A DNA stretch of 52,039 nucleotides from Streptomyces mexicanus (GCF_902506575.1 NZ_LR732544.1:4681304-4733342); one strand, 5' to 3'; positions 26,887 through 36,413 are shown, counted from the first letter of the stretch. Notes: generated by a model from the sequence alone, not told the origin. Translations and numbers: made by a program.

Positions 26887-27323
26887 GCCCGGCAGGGCGG
26901 GGGCCCGCCCGGGAGCCCGCGCCGGGTTCCCTGCTGGCGCAGCCCCTCAAGCCGCCCTCCCCGGGGCGGGCCGCCGCCTACCTGGGGCTGTTCGTGCTCG
27001 GCGCGGTGGTCGGCGTCGCCGGGGCACTGCTCCAGGCCGCCTGGTTCCCCGGCGGGCTGCTGCTCGCCCTCGCGGGCGCCGCCGGGCTCTTCCTGGGCGG
27101 GGCGCAGGCCCTGCGCAGCCGTGGCGGGGCGGGCGCGGGCGCGGCCGGCTGGCTGATCGTCGTCATGCTGCTCACCGCCAGCCGCCCCGAGGGCGACTTC
27201 CTCTTCGCGGCGGGCATCGGCTCCTATCTCTTCCTGCTCGGCGGCATGGCCGTCGCTGTGATCTGCGCCACCCTCGGCCGGGCGCGGCAACCGGATGGCC
27301 GTGACGTCCGACTTGGGAAATGA
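26883..27323 (+). CDS. DUF6113-like small membrane protein, coupled to mshB
   Basis: This 146-residue protein has a polar Pro/Gly-rich N-terminus of about 28 residues and four hydrophobic segments, including AAYLGLFVLGAVVGVAGALLQ, a Leu/Ala-rich central pair and a final one around FLLGGMAVAVICATLG. ATG 26883 overlaps the mshB stop. Mycobacteria also carry a small membrane gene after mshB, so the pair is conserved, but no function is known. The central ASRPEGDFLF loop is the most charged conserved-looking segment. Confidence 0.8.
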   Translation: MSPAGRGPAREPAPGSLLAQPLKPPSPGRAAAYLGLFVLGAVVGVAGALLQAAWFPGGLLLALAGAAGLFLGGAQALRSRGGAGAGAAGWLIVVMLLTASRPEGDFLFAAGIGSYLFLLGGMAVAVICATLGRARQPDGRDVRLGK

Positions 27324-27482
27324 CGTACCGCTTCTTCCCCCGGCCCCCGTGCGGGTCCGGTGTGGGTTTCCCCAATGGCCCAGGGATGCGGGCCCGACGT
27401 GGCCAGTATGGTGGTGCGCGCCGCCGAGCCGCCCCCACTCTCAGGTCGTAACGGGCGGCGGAGCCAACCGGGAGAACCTGCC

Positions 27483-29941
27483 TTGAGTCGTGAAACTGAC
27501 ACTCCGTCCTCCGGGCCCCACGGGCGCGGGGGAGCCGCCTACCCCTCGGGGACCCCGCCGTACGGCATCCCGGCGGCGTCCGGCGACGGCGCGGGCGCGG
27601 ACCGCGGTGCCGCGCAGCCGGAGGAACGCAAGACCGAGACCACGCTGACGACCCGCATCAAGATCAACATTCCTGGGTCGCGGCCGATCCCGCCCGTGGT
27701 CGTGCGCAAGCCCGTCGCCGGGGCCGGCGCCGAGGCGGACGGGGCCGCCGACGGGGCGAAGTCCCCCGGCGCGCCCGGCAGGGGCAAGCAGGAGCCCTTC
27801 GGTTCCGGCGCTCTCGGCGGCGGTGGCGCGGACAACGGCCGTGACGCGGGCATCCCGGACGGCACCGCGGCGTCCTCGGGCACGGCCGAGGCCGCACGCG
27901 CCGAACAGGCGGCCCCGGCCGAGGAGAAGGCGACCAGCGACTGGTTCGCGCCCCGCAAGCCCCCGGTGAACAAGGGCGGTCAGGGCGGCAAGAGCGGTCA
28001 GGGCGGTGCCGGTGCGTTCGGCGGCGGGGCGGCCACCACCGCCGACGGGGCCGCGGCGTCCGGCGGTCCTGGTTCCGCCGACACGACCGCGCCGGGCGGC
28101 GCGCGTCCGGGCGCCGGCGGGCGTCCCGCAGGCGGTGGGCGCCCCGGCGGCGTCGTCGGCTCCATGAACGTACCCGGCGGTGCCCGCGGCGGCGCGCCGT
28201 CCCGCAACGGCAAGGGCACCGGGCTGCCCGGGGCCACCGGCGGCCCCGTCGCCCCGGGCCACGGCGGCGGCACCGGCTCCTTCGACGTGACCGAGGCGCT
28301 GGCGGCCGGCCCGCTCGGCGGCTCCCGCCCCGGCGGCCCCGGCGAGCCGCGCCGCGACGACCTGCCGTTCTTCGCCGAGAACGGGCACAGCGGCGGCGGT
28401 GCCGGCGACCCGGGCGGCGCGCGCGGCCACGACGGCGCGTCCACCGGCTCCCCCACCTCCAGCGGCTCCAGCGGCCCGGGTGGGGCGGGCGTCCCCGGCG
28501 GCCCCGGCCGGCCGGGGGGCGGCCCGCAGGGACCCCCCGGCCCCCCCGCCGGGCCCGCCCCCCGTGCCGCCCGGCCCCACGCGCCCGCCGCGCCCGGGGG
28601 GGGGCGGCCGCCCGCGGCGGCCGCGGGGGGCGGGGGGGGGGCCGGCGGGGCCCCGCCGGCCCCACCGGCGGTCCGGTCACCGGTGACGCCAGGCTCGACG
28701 CGGGCGCGAGCGCGGCCGGCGCGCACACCGCGCGTCCCGGCGGCGGGCTGAGCGACGACACCGCGATCCTCACCCCGCAGCGGCCGGTCCCCGGCTCCGG
28801 CGCCGCCCCGGGTTTCGCCCCCCGGCCGGACAACGTCTCCGGGGACACCGTCACCAGCGGCATGCCCGTCGTCCAGCCCGGCGCCTCGCCGCTGCGGGGT
28901 GGCGCCGGCGGCACCGGGCCCGCGGCCCGGTCCGCTGCGCAGCCGTCCGCGCCGGCCCCGCAGGGCACCTCCGCCAAGTCCGGCAAGCAGGCCAAGAAGA
29001 AGGGCCGCAGCAAGCTGGCGCTGCTCGGCGGCGGCGTGGTCGTCGTGGCCGGTGTCGCCTACGGCGCCGGGCTGCTGATGAACCACTCCGACGTGCCCAA
29101 GGGCACCACCGTGCTCGGCGTCGACATCGGCGGCGGCACCCGCGACGACGCGGTCAAGAAGCTCGACGACGCCTTCGGCAAGCGGGTGAACGCGCCGCTG
29201 AAGCTGTCGGTGGAGGGAAAGACCGTGTCGCTGAAACCGGATCAGGCCGGGCTCCAGTTCGACACCCAGGCCACCGCCAGCGCGGCGGCGAAGAGCGACT
29301 ACAACCCGGTCTCCGTGATCGGCTCCCTGTTCGGCAACCACCGCGTGGTCCAGCCGCAGATGCCCATCGACGAGGAGAAGTTGCAGGCCGCGCTGCGCAC
29401 GGCCGCGGGCGGCGCCGGGTCGGCGGCCGACGGCACCATCACGTTCGAGCCGGGCAAGGCCGTGGCCGTGTACGGCAGGACCGGCAAGAGCATCGACGCG
29501 GCCCGCTCCGTCCAGGCGGTCGAGCAGGCGTACCGCACCCAGGTGGAGACCGGGACCACCACCCCCGTGCGGGTGCCCACCACCACGCGTCGCCCGACGG
29601 TCTCGAACGCCGAGGTCGACCGGATGATGAAGCAGTTCGCCGAGCCGGCGATGTCCGGCAGGGTGACCGTCATGACGGACCCGGCGCACTCGGTGGTGTT
29701 CAGCCCGCAGAAGTCGCTGTGGAAGTTCCTGCGCGTCAAGGCCGTGGGCGGCAAGCTGGTGGACTCCTACGACGAGACGGCGCTCAAGCAGCTCTACGGC
29801 GGCGCCTTCGACGGCGTGCTGATCACCCGCGGCACGGGTCAGAAGACGCCCGTCACCGTGCAGGACGTGATCAGCGCCATGCGCCCGGCCCTGATGAGCA
29901 AGACCAACCGGGTCGGCGTCATCGACACCGACCCCAGCTAG
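27483..29941 (+). CDS. VanW/YoaR-type peptidoglycan-binding membrane protein, frameshifted in homopolymers
   Basis: Two frames make one gene. It starts at TTG 27483 (LSRETDTPSSGPHGRGG, GGGAG upstream) and encodes a long disordered Gly/Pro/Ala region. It then changes frame between about 28500 and 28660, where runs of 7-10 G or C occur. From there the frame with GDARLDAGASAAG, a Lys-rich AKKKGRSK patch, one membrane helix (LALLGGGVVVVAGVAYGAG) and an extracellular domain continues to 29941. The domain (VDIGGGTRDDAVKKLDDAF, SLKPDQAGLQFDTQ) resembles the PG_binding_4 domain of VanW/YoaR proteins. One missing base, or two extra, restores the frame. A sequencing error is more likely than a true pseudogene. 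Confidence 0.75.
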
Positions 29942-29961
29942 GGCCTGTCCGCCGTCACCCG

Positions 29962-29987
29962 TGCCGCATGACATCTGTCATGCGGCA
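29962..29987. promoter_or_regulatory. 26-bp palindrome, candidate response-regulator operator
   Basis: TGCCGCATGACA / TGTCATGCGGCA, 12-bp perfect arms with a 2-bp centre, lies 53 bp before the ABC exporter start. The exporter operon encodes its own LuxR-type response regulator, so an autoregulatory operator is the simplest reading. It could also terminate the preceding gene. Confidence 0.6.
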
Positions 29988-30040
29988 GTCAGGACCCCCG
30001 ACACTGCCGCCCGCCCCGGCCCGGCGGACAGCATGGGGGC

Positions 30041-30991
30041 ATGACGACGACAGGTACGACGACAGGGACGGCCGCGGACGCCGCCGCCGCGACCGCGGTC
30101 GTGGTGTTCGACCGGGTGACCAAGAGCTACGGCGACGTACGGGCCGTGGACGGGCTGAGCCTCGCCCTGCGCCCGGGGGAGACCGTGGCCCTGCTCGGCC
30201 CGAACGGCGCCGGCAAGTCCACCACCCTGGACCTGCTGCTCGGCCTGAAGAACGCCGACAGCGGCTCGGTCACCCTTTTCGGCACCGGCCCGCGCGAGGC
30301 GATCGTGGCCGGCCGGGTCGGCGCGATGCTGCAGAGCGGCGGCCTGATGGAGGACGTCACCGTCGCCGAACTGGTCCGGCTCGCCTGCGACCTGCACCCC
30401 AGGCGGTACCGGGTGCACGACGTGCTGGCCCGGGCCGGGATCTCCGAGATCGCCGACCGCAAGGTCAACAAACTCTCCGGCGGCCAGGCCCAGCGGGTGC
30501 GGTTCGCGCTGGCCACCGCCGGCGACAGCGACCTGATCGTGCTGGACGAGCCGACCACCGGCATGGACGTCTCCGCCCGCCAGGCCTTCTGGGCCACCCT
30601 GCGCGAGCAGGCCGACCAGGGCCGTACGGTGCTGTTCGCCACCCACTACCTGGAGGAGGCCGACGCCGTAGCCGACCGGGTGCTGGTGCTGCACCGGGGC
30701 AGGCTGCTGGCCGACGGCACGGCCGCCGAGATCAAGGCGAAGGCCGGTGCCCGCCGCGTCCGCTTCGACCTGCACGGGCCGATCGACGAGGCGGCCCTGC
30801 GCCGACTGCCGTTCCTCACCGCCCTCGACGTCAGCGGCCACACCGTCCGGATCCAGTCGTCCGACGCCGACGCCACCGTCCACGCCCTGTACGGGCTCGG
30901 CCTCTACCCCCGCAACCTCGAAGTCGCCGGGCTCGGGCTCGAGCAGGCGTTCGTCGCCATCACCGAGGCCGAGGAGGCCAAGCAGTCGTGA
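30041..30991 (+). CDS. ABC-2 exporter ATP-binding protein
   Basis: This 316-residue ATPase of the drug/antibiotic exporter class has Walker A GPNGAGKSTTLD, signature LSGGQAQRVR, Walker B LIVLDEPTTGMD and switch His in FATHYLEEAD. The C-terminal 80 residues form the accessory domain typical of DrrA/YvfR-like ATPases. The Thr-rich N-terminus (MTTTGTTTGTAADAAAATA) is unusual and probably disordered. It is the first gene of a tightly packed operon with a permease, sensor kinase and response regulator, all overlapping by about 4 bp or nearly so. Confidence 0.93.
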   Translation: MTTTGTTTGTAADAAAATAVVVFDRVTKSYGDVRAVDGLSLALRPGETVALLGPNGAGKSTTLDLLLGLKNADSGSVTLFGTGPREAIVAGRVGAMLQSGGLMEDVTVAELVRLACDLHPRRYRVHDVLARAGISEIADRKVNKLSGGQAQRVRFALATAGDSDLIVLDEPTTGMDVSARQAFWATLREQADQGRTVLFATHYLEEADAVADRVLVLHRGRLLADGTAAEIKAKAGARRVRFDLHGPIDEAALRRLPFLTALDVSGHTVRIQSSDADATVHALYGLGLYPRNLEVAGLGLEQAFVAITEAEEAKQS

Positions 30992-31743
30992 ACACCTTCG
31001 CCTCACGCAGCCTGATCAAGCTGGAACTCGCCCGCGCCCTGCGCAACCGGAAGTTCCTGTTCTTCTCGGTGCTCTACCCGTCGATCCTGTTCCTGATCAT
31101 CGCCGGGCAGTCCGACGGCACGGCGCGCATCGACGGCACCGGGCTGACCCTGCCGACCTACATGATGGTCTCCATGGCCTCCTTCGGTGCCCTGACCGCC
31201 GTGCTGATGGGCAACAGCGAGCGCATCGCCAAGGAGCGCGAGAGCGGCTGGGTGCGCCAGCTGCGGCTGACCCCGCTGCCCGGCCACGGGTACGTCCTCG
31301 CCAAGACCGCGAGCGCCGCCGTGGTGAGCCTGCCGTCCATCGTCGTCGTGTTCGTGGTGGCCGCCGCCGTCAAGCAGGTCCGGCTCGACGCCTGGCAGTG
31401 GTGCGCCCTGACCGGCGCGATCTGGGCCGGCAGCCTCGTCTTCGCCGCGCTCGGCGTGGCCATCGGCTACCTCGCCACCGGCGACGCCGTCCGGCCGATC
31501 ACGATGATCGTCTACTTCGGCCTGTCGCTGCTCGGCGGCCTGTGGATGCCGGCGACCACCTTCCCGCGGTGGTTGCAGAACATCGCCGACTGGCTGCCGA
31601 CGCACGCGTACGCTGCTCTCGGACAGGCCATCGAACGAAGCCAGGCCCCGCACCTGAAGGACGTCACGCTCCTCGTCGTCTTCTTCGCCCTGTTCGCGGG
31701 CGGTGCCGCCTGGCTGTACCGGAAGGACACGCTGAAGGCGTGA
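30988..31743 (+). CDS. ABC-2 type exporter permease
   Basis: This 251-residue membrane subunit starts at GTG 30988, which overlaps the ATPase stop (GTGA). Six hydrophobic segments and the ABC-2 pattern with GGLWMPATTFPRWLQNIADWLPTHAY near the C-terminus are visible. Together with the ATPase it should form a dimeric exporter, substrate unknown. Homologous cassettes in Bacillus (YvfRS with YvfTU) and Streptomyces are paired with DesK-like kinases, as here. Confidence 0.93.
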   Translation: MNTFASRSLIKLELARALRNRKFLFFSVLYPSILFLIIAGQSDGTARIDGTGLTLPTYMMVSMASFGALTAVLMGNSERIAKERESGWVRQLRLTPLPGHGYVLAKTASAAVVSLPSIVVVFVVAAAVKQVRLDAWQWCALTGAIWAGSLVFAALGVAIGYLATGDAVRPITMIVYFGLSLLGGLWMPATTFPRWLQNIADWLPTHAYAALGQAIERSQAPHLKDVTLLVVFFALFAGGAAWLYRKDTLKA

Positions 31744-31748
31744 GCGCC

Positions 31749-32945
31749 ATGACGACGCACGACCAGCGGCCCGACGAGGCGAGCACGCTGCGGCAGGTGC
31801 CCCTCGGCCTGCCACCGCGCGACCGGGCCGACGTGGTGCGCAAGTTGGTGTGGATCCTGCCCTGGCTCATCTTCCTCGGCTCGCCGGTGAAGGATCTGGT
31901 CTCCGGACCCCACACGACCGCCGCGACGGCGGCCGGCTGGGTGGGTCTGATGGCCTTCACCGCCACCTATCTCACGCTGGTCTTCCGGAACATGGGCCGG
32001 CCGTTCCCGGGCCCGGTGGTCGCCTGTTTCGTCGCCGCGCTCGGCACGCTCGCCGTCGTGCTGAACGTCACCCTGGGCGGGCAGTGGGTCGGCCTGTTCG
32101 TGTACGTCTCCGTCGCCTGCGGCGCGACCTTCCCCCCGAAGACCGCGTACTGGACCGTCCCGCTGACCACCCTGGCGATGCTGCTCACCGGCCTGTCCAA
32201 CGGCGAGAACGACATGGCGACCTTCCTGCTGCTGGTGCTGCTCATCGGCTTCGCCATGACCGGCGTACGGCAGCTGGTGCGCACCACGATCGAGCTGCGC
32301 CAGGCCCGCGCCACCGTCGCCCAGCTCGCCGCCAACGAAGAACGCCTGCGCCTGGCCCGCGACCTGCACGACCTGCTCGGCCACTCGCTGTCCCTGATCA
32401 CGCTCAAGAGCGAGCTGGCCGGCCGCATGCTCCCCGCCCACCCGGACAAGGCGGCCCAGCAGGTCGCCGACATCGAACAGGTCAGCCGGCAGGCCCTGGT
32501 CGACGTCCGCGAGGCCGTCACCGGCTACCGGCGCCCCCGCCTGGCCGCCGAACTCGCCGGCGCCCGGGTCGCCCTGACCGCCGCCGGAGTCAGCGCCGAA
32601 CTGCCCGCCGAGCCCCCGCTGGACGGCGTGCCCGAGGAGAGCGAGTCCGCGCTCGCCTGGGCGTTGCGCGAGGCGGTCACCAACGTCGTCCGGCACAGCG
32701 GCGCCGGCCGCTGCACGGTGGAGGTGCTGCGCCGCCAGACCCTGGACGGCGCCTTCCTCGAACTCACCGTGGAGGACAACGGCTCGGGCGGCCCCGGCAA
32801 GGACCCGGGCAACGGCCTGACCGGCCCGGCCGAGCGCCTGCACAAGGCCCGCGGCACGCTGGAGGCGGGCCGCGTCAAGCGCGGCTTCCGGCTGGTCGCC
32901 CGGGTGCCGCTGGCCGCCGGCGGCACCGTAGGATCCCCGGCATGA
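31749..32945 (+). CDS. DesK-like sensor histidine kinase
   Basis: This 398-residue membrane kinase has five or six N-terminal hydrophobic segments (residues about 30-180) and almost no extracellular domain, which suggests sensing within the membrane. The HisKA_3 dimerisation box reads LRLARDLHDLLGHSLSLITLKSEL with the phospho-acceptor His. The HATPase domain has EAVTNVVRHSGA, VEDNGSGG and GNGLTGPAERL. ATG 31749 is chosen; GTG 31740, which overlaps the permease stop, is an equally in-frame alternative. The stop overlaps the response-regulator start. Confidence 0.92.
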   Translation: MTTHDQRPDEASTLRQVPLGLPPRDRADVVRKLVWILPWLIFLGSPVKDLVSGPHTTAATAAGWVGLMAFTATYLTLVFRNMGRPFPGPVVACFVAALGTLAVVLNVTLGGQWVGLFVYVSVACGATFPPKTAYWTVPLTTLAMLLTGLSNGENDMATFLLLVLLIGFAMTGVRQLVRTTIELRQARATVAQLAANEERLRLARDLHDLLGHSLSLITLKSELAGRMLPAHPDKAAQQVADIEQVSRQALVDVREAVTGYRRPRLAAELAGARVALTAAGVSAELPAEPPLDGVPEESESALAWALREAVTNVVRHSGAGRCTVEVLRRQTLDGAFLELTVEDNGSGGPGKDPGNGLTGPAERLHKARGTLEAGRVKRGFRLVARVPLAAGGTVGSPA

Positions 32946-33556
32946 GCAGCACGATCAAGGTCCTCCTCGCCGAGGACCAGTCGATGGTCCGCGAGGCGCT
33001 GGCCGCCCTGCTCGGGCTGGAGGCGGACATCGAGGTCGTCGCCCAGGTGGCGCGCGGCGACGAGGTCCTGGCCGCCGCCCGCGCCCACGCCGTCGACGTG
33101 GCCCTGCTCGACATCGAGATGCCCGGCTGCACCGGCATCGAGGCCGCCGCCCGGCTCCACCGCGAGCTGCCCGCCGTCAAACTGGTCGTCCTGACCACCT
33201 TCGGCCGCCCCGGCTATCTGCGCAGCGCCATGGAGGCGGGCGCCGACGCGTTCCTGGTCAAGGACGCGCCCGCCGCGCAACTGGCCGAGGCGGTGCGCAA
33301 GGTGCTGGCCGGCGAGCGGGTCATCGACCCCACGCTGGCCGCCGCCGCGCTCGCCGAGGGCGCCAACCCGCTCACCGACCGCGAACGCGAGGTGCTGCGC
33401 GCCGCCGCCGACGGCTCCACCAACGCCGAACTGGCCAAGGCCCTGCACCTGTCCCAGGGCACTGTCCGCAACTACCTGTCCACGGCCATCCAGAAACTCG
33501 CGGTCCGCAACCGCACGGAGGCGGTGCGCATCGCACGGGAGAAGGGCTGGTTGTAG
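32942..33556 (+). CDS. NarL/DesR-family response regulator
   Basis: This 204-residue regulator has a receiver domain with the acidic pair in LLAEDQSMVREAL, phospho-acceptor Asp in ALLDIEMPG and Lys in FLVKDAP. The C-terminal LuxR helix-turn-helix reads LTDREREVLRAAADGSTNAELAKALHLSQGTVRNYLSTAIQKL. ATG 32942 overlaps the kinase stop by 4 bp. It most likely binds as a dimer to a symmetric site, and the palindrome at 29962-29987 upstream of its own operon is the obvious candidate. Confidence 0.93.
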   Translation: MSSTIKVLLAEDQSMVREALAALLGLEADIEVVAQVARGDEVLAAARAHAVDVALLDIEMPGCTGIEAAARLHRELPAVKLVVLTTFGRPGYLRSAMEAGADAFLVKDAPAAQLAEAVRKVLAGERVIDPTLAAAALAEGANPLTDREREVLRAAADGSTNAELAKALHLSQGTVRNYLSTAIQKLAVRNRTEAVRIAREKGWL

Positions 33557-33572
33557 CCGGGCCCTGCCCGGC
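33556..33572 (+). terminator. Short hairpin after the two-component operon
   Basis: 7-bp perfect stem GCCGGGC/GCCCGGC with a 3-nt loop, beginning at the stop codon of the response-regulator gene. Confidence 0.4.
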
Positions 33573-33630
33573 CGCCGTGACCGGTGGGTAGAAGAGACGG
33601 GGGCGGAGGCATGGCTGGTTCGTGCCCCTT

Positions 33631-34665
33631 TCACGACCCGCCCGAACCGGCGGTGTCCCCCGCCGTCGGCTCCGGCGCGCGGTGGTGGTGGTAGGCGTGG
33701 TGCGGGGCGAAGCCGAGACCGGCGTACAGCGCCTGCGCGCCGGTGTTGTCCGTCTCGACCTGCAGGCAGGCCGCCGAGGCGCCCTCGTCGAGGGCCCGCC
33801 GGGCGAGCGCGGCCATCACGGTCGTGGCCAGGCCGCGCCGCCGCTGGTCCGGGTCCACCTCGACGGCGCTGAAGGTGGCCCACCGCCCGTCCACGACGCA
33901 GCGGCCGATCGCGGCCGGCGGGTCGCCCGCCGCCGCACCGGGCACCGCCGCGAACCACACCGACGGCCCCGCCTCCAGGACCTTCACCGCCACCTCGCTC
34001 AGCCCCTTGCGCCGGTAGCGCGCACGCCACGCCTCGTCGGCCGTGCGGGACAGCACGACCCCGGAGCCCTCGGCCCGGTCCGCGACCGGTGCGAGCGCCC
34101 CGATCCACAGCTCGGCGGTCACCTCGCGCACCCAGCCGCGCCGCTCCAGCCCGGCGGCGAGCACCTCCTGGGTGCCCTCGGCGCCGGTGGCGGTCTGGAT
34201 GTACGCGGGCAGGCCGCGCTCGCCATACCAGCGTCGTACGGCGGCCAGCGCCGCGTCGAGCGGAAGGCCGGGGTCGCCGAGCGGCAGCACGGAGTTCGCC
34301 CGCCGGGTGAACCCGCCGGCGGCCCGCAGCTCCCACCCGCCGAGCCGCTCGCTCTCCACCGGCTGCCAGGCGCGCGCGGTGACCCGGGCGAGTTCCTCGT
34401 ACGACGCGGCCGGTCCGCGCCGGCGCGCGGGGGCCGCGGGAACGACCTTTCCGGCGACCAGGTCGTTCTCCGCGATCCGGACGCTCTCCCCGCCCTTCCG
34501 TGTGATCAGCAGCACACCGTCGTCCCATGATGTGAGAACGCCCACCGTGTCGGTGAACTTCTCGCCCGTCCCCCCGGGTACGCTCAAACGCCGGACGGAG
34601 ACCCGTTTGCCCACGTCAGCAGCGGTGATACGGACCTCGAAGCGTCCTGTCGCCGGAATTTCCAC
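33631..34665 (-). CDS. GNAT acetyltransferase with N-terminal SH3-like domain (Rv0428c type)
   Basis: This 344-residue protein has an N-terminal small beta-barrel (residues 1-75: VGKRVSVRRL, GVLTSWDDGVLLITRKGGESVRIAENDLVAG). A C-terminal GNAT domain carries the acetyl-CoA-binding VDPDQRRRGLATTVMAAL and NTGAQALYAGLGF. This two-part layout matches the mycobacterial Rv0428c family. It is cytoplasmic with an unknown acceptor. GTG 34665 has AGGAGGGGTGA upstream and is chosen; it is divergent from fdxA. The tail is His-rich (HHAYHHHRAPEP). Confidence 0.88.
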   Translation of the reverse strand: MEIPATGRFEVRITAADVGKRVSVRRLSVPGGTGEKFTDTVGVLTSWDDGVLLITRKGGESVRIAENDLVAGKVVPAAPARRRGPAASYEELARVTARAWQPVESERLGGWELRAAGGFTRRANSVLPLGDPGLPLDAALAAVRRWYGERGLPAYIQTATGAEGTQEVLAAGLERRGWVREVTAELWIGALAPVADRAEGSGVVLSRTADEAWRARYRRKGLSEVAVKVLEAGPSVWFAAVPGAAAGDPPAAIGRCVVDGRWATFSAVEVDPDQRRRGLATTVMAALARRALDEGASAACLQVETDNTGAQALYAGLGFAPHHAYHHHRAPEPTAGDTAGSGGS

Positions 34666-34685
34666 AGGTCAGTTCACCCCTCCTG

Positions 34686-34714
34686 TTCGGATCATGCCCC
34701 GGAACGGAGATACT
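34686..34714 (+). promoter_or_regulatory. Candidate promoter of fdxA
   Basis: TTCGGA (34686-34691) and GATACT (34709-34714) with 17-bp spacing, about 90 bp before the start codon, in a locally AT-richer stretch. Confidence 0.45.
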
Positions 34715-34805
34715 AGGGGCGGGCATCGACGACGCCGCGCTCCCGCGCGCCAGGCGGCGGAGCCTGAGGAGGCCCGCCAGCGCCCTATCGAGGAGGAACG
34801 ACAGC

Positions 34806-35126
34806 GTGACCTACGTCATCGCGCAGCCTTGTGTCGACGTCAAGGACAAGGCGTGCATCGAGGAGTGCCCGGTCGACTGCATCTACGAGGGCCAGCGGTC
34901 CTTGTACATCCACCCGGACGAATGCGTCGACTGCGGAGCCTGTGAGCCGGTCTGCCCGGTCGAGGCGATCTTCTACGAGGACGACGTGCCGGAGGAGTGG
35001 AAGGACTACTACAAGGCCAACGTCGAGTTCTTCGACGAGCTGGGCTCTCCCGGCGGCGCCAGCAAGCTGGGGCTGATCGAGCGCGACCACCCCTTCGTGG
35101 CCGCACTGCCGCCGCAGGGCGAGTAA
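34806..35126 (+). CDS. fdxA: Ferredoxin, 7Fe [3Fe-4S][4Fe-4S] type
   Basis: This 106-residue electron carrier has the cluster motifs CVDVKDKACIEECPVDC near the N-terminus and CVDCGACEPVCPVEA in the second half. These fit a seven-iron ferredoxin of the FdxA/FdxC family with a C-terminal extension (DVPEEWKDYYKANVEFF). GTG 34806 has GAGGAGGAA upstream. It precedes dapC exactly as fdxC precedes dapC (Rv1177-Rv1178) in M. tuberculosis. Redox partners are not evident from the sequence. Confidence 0.96.
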   Translation: MTYVIAQPCVDVKDKACIEECPVDCIYEGQRSLYIHPDECVDCGACEPVCPVEAIFYEDDVPEEWKDYYKANVEFFDELGSPGGASKLGLIERDHPFVAALPPQGE

Positions 35127-35155
35127 CCCCGAGCGGCCCGCACACCGTGCCGCCC

Positions 35156-35206
35156 CGGTCCCGTACGGCCTGATCGCCCCCGGCGGTCGGTCGCCGTACG
35201 GGACCG
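35156..35206 (+). terminator. Inverted repeat between fdxA and dapC
   Basis: Perfect 14-bp arms CGGTCCCGTACGGC / GCCGTACGGGACCG with a 23-nt loop, 30 bp after the fdxA stop. It may attenuate transcription into dapC. Confidence 0.6.
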
Positions 35207-35280
35207 AGGCGTCTCACCGTGCCGGGCGTACGCAGGCGCAGGCGCCGCCCGCGCCGGACGAGAAAGTGAGCCTGATCCCC

Positions 35281-36378
35281 GTGTCCGCAGTCTCCGACCG
35301 GCTTCCCACCTTCCCCTGGGACAAGCTGGAGCCGTACAAGAAGACGGCCGCGGCCCACCCCGGCGGCATCGTCGACCTGTCGGTCGGCACCCCGGTCGAC
35401 CCGGTCCCCGAGCTGATCCAGAAGGCGCTGGTCGCGGCGGCCGACTCCCCGGGCTATCCCACCGTGTGGGGCACGCCCGAGCTGCGCGACGCGATCACCG
35501 GCTGGGTGGAGCGCCGCCTGGGCGCGCGCGGGGTCACCCACCGCCACGTCCTGCCGGTCGTCGGCTCCAAGGAACTGGTCGCCTGGCTGCCCACGCAGCT
35601 GGGCCTCGGCCCCGGCGACAAGGTCGCCTACCCGCGCCTGGCCTACCCCACCTACGAGGTCGGTGCCCGCCTGGCCCGCGCGGACCACGAGGCCTACGAC
35701 GACCCCACCGCCCTGGACCCGGCGCACCTGAAGCTGCTGTGGCTCAACTCGCCGTCCAACCCCACCGGCCGGGTGCTGGGCAAGGAGGAGCTGACGCGGA
35801 TCGTCGCCTGGGCCCGGGAGCACGGCGTGCTGGTCTTCTCCGACGAGTGCTACCTGGAACTGGGCTGGGAGGCCGACCCCGTCTCGGTCCTGCACCCGGA
35901 CGTCAACGGCGGCTCCTTCGACGGCATCGTCGCCGTGCACTCCCTGTCCAAGCGGTCCAACCTCGCCGGGTACCGGGCCGCCTTCCTGGCCGGCGACCCG
36001 GCGGTCCTCGGCCCGCTGCTGGAGATCCGCAAGCACGGCGGCATGATGACGCCGGCGCCCACCCAGGCCGCGGTCGTGGCGGCCCTCGGCGACGACGCCC
36101 ACGTCCGCGAACAGCGCGAGCGCTACGCCGCCCGCCGCACCGTCCTGCGCCGGGCGCTGCTGGAGCACGGCTTCCGCATCGAGCACAGCGAGGCCAGCCT
36201 CTACCTGTGGGCCACGCGGGAGGAGTCCTGCTGGGACACGGTCGCCCACCTGGCCGAGCGCGGCATCCTGGTCGCCCCGGGCGACTTCTACGGGCCGGCC
36301 GGTGAGAGGTTCGTGCGCGTGGCCCTGACGGCCACGGACGAGCGGATCGAGGCGGCGGCGGCGCGCCTGGCGCGGTAG
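35281..36378 (+). CDS. dapC: Succinyldiaminopimelate transaminase DapC
   Basis: This 365-residue PLP aminotransferase (fold type I) converts N-succinyl-2-amino-6-ketopimelate to N-succinyl-LL-diaminopimelate in lysine and peptidoglycan synthesis. Visible motifs are LSVGTPVDPVPELIQ, WLNSPSNPTGRV, FSDECYLEL and HSLSKRSNLAGYR, which carries the PLP-binding Lys. The family usually begins VSAVSDRLPTFPWDKL, so GTG 35281 is preferred over GTG 35266, which would add five residues. A strong terminator follows. dapE, a later enzyme of the same route, lies 2 kb downstream. Confidence 0.93.
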   Translation: MSAVSDRLPTFPWDKLEPYKKTAAAHPGGIVDLSVGTPVDPVPELIQKALVAAADSPGYPTVWGTPELRDAITGWVERRLGARGVTHRHVLPVVGSKELVAWLPTQLGLGPGDKVAYPRLAYPTYEVGARLARADHEAYDDPTALDPAHLKLLWLNSPSNPTGRVLGKEELTRIVAWAREHGVLVFSDECYLELGWEADPVSVLHPDVNGGSFDGIVAVHSLSKRSNLAGYRAAFLAGDPAVLGPLLEIRKHGGMMTPAPTQAAVVAALGDDAHVREQRERYAARRTVLRRALLEHGFRIEHSEASLYLWATREESCWDTVAHLAERGILVAPGDFYGPAGERFVRVALTATDERIEAAAARLAR

Positions 36379-36413
36379 GCGCCCGGTTCGAGCGCCGGCC
36401 CGCGCACACGAAG

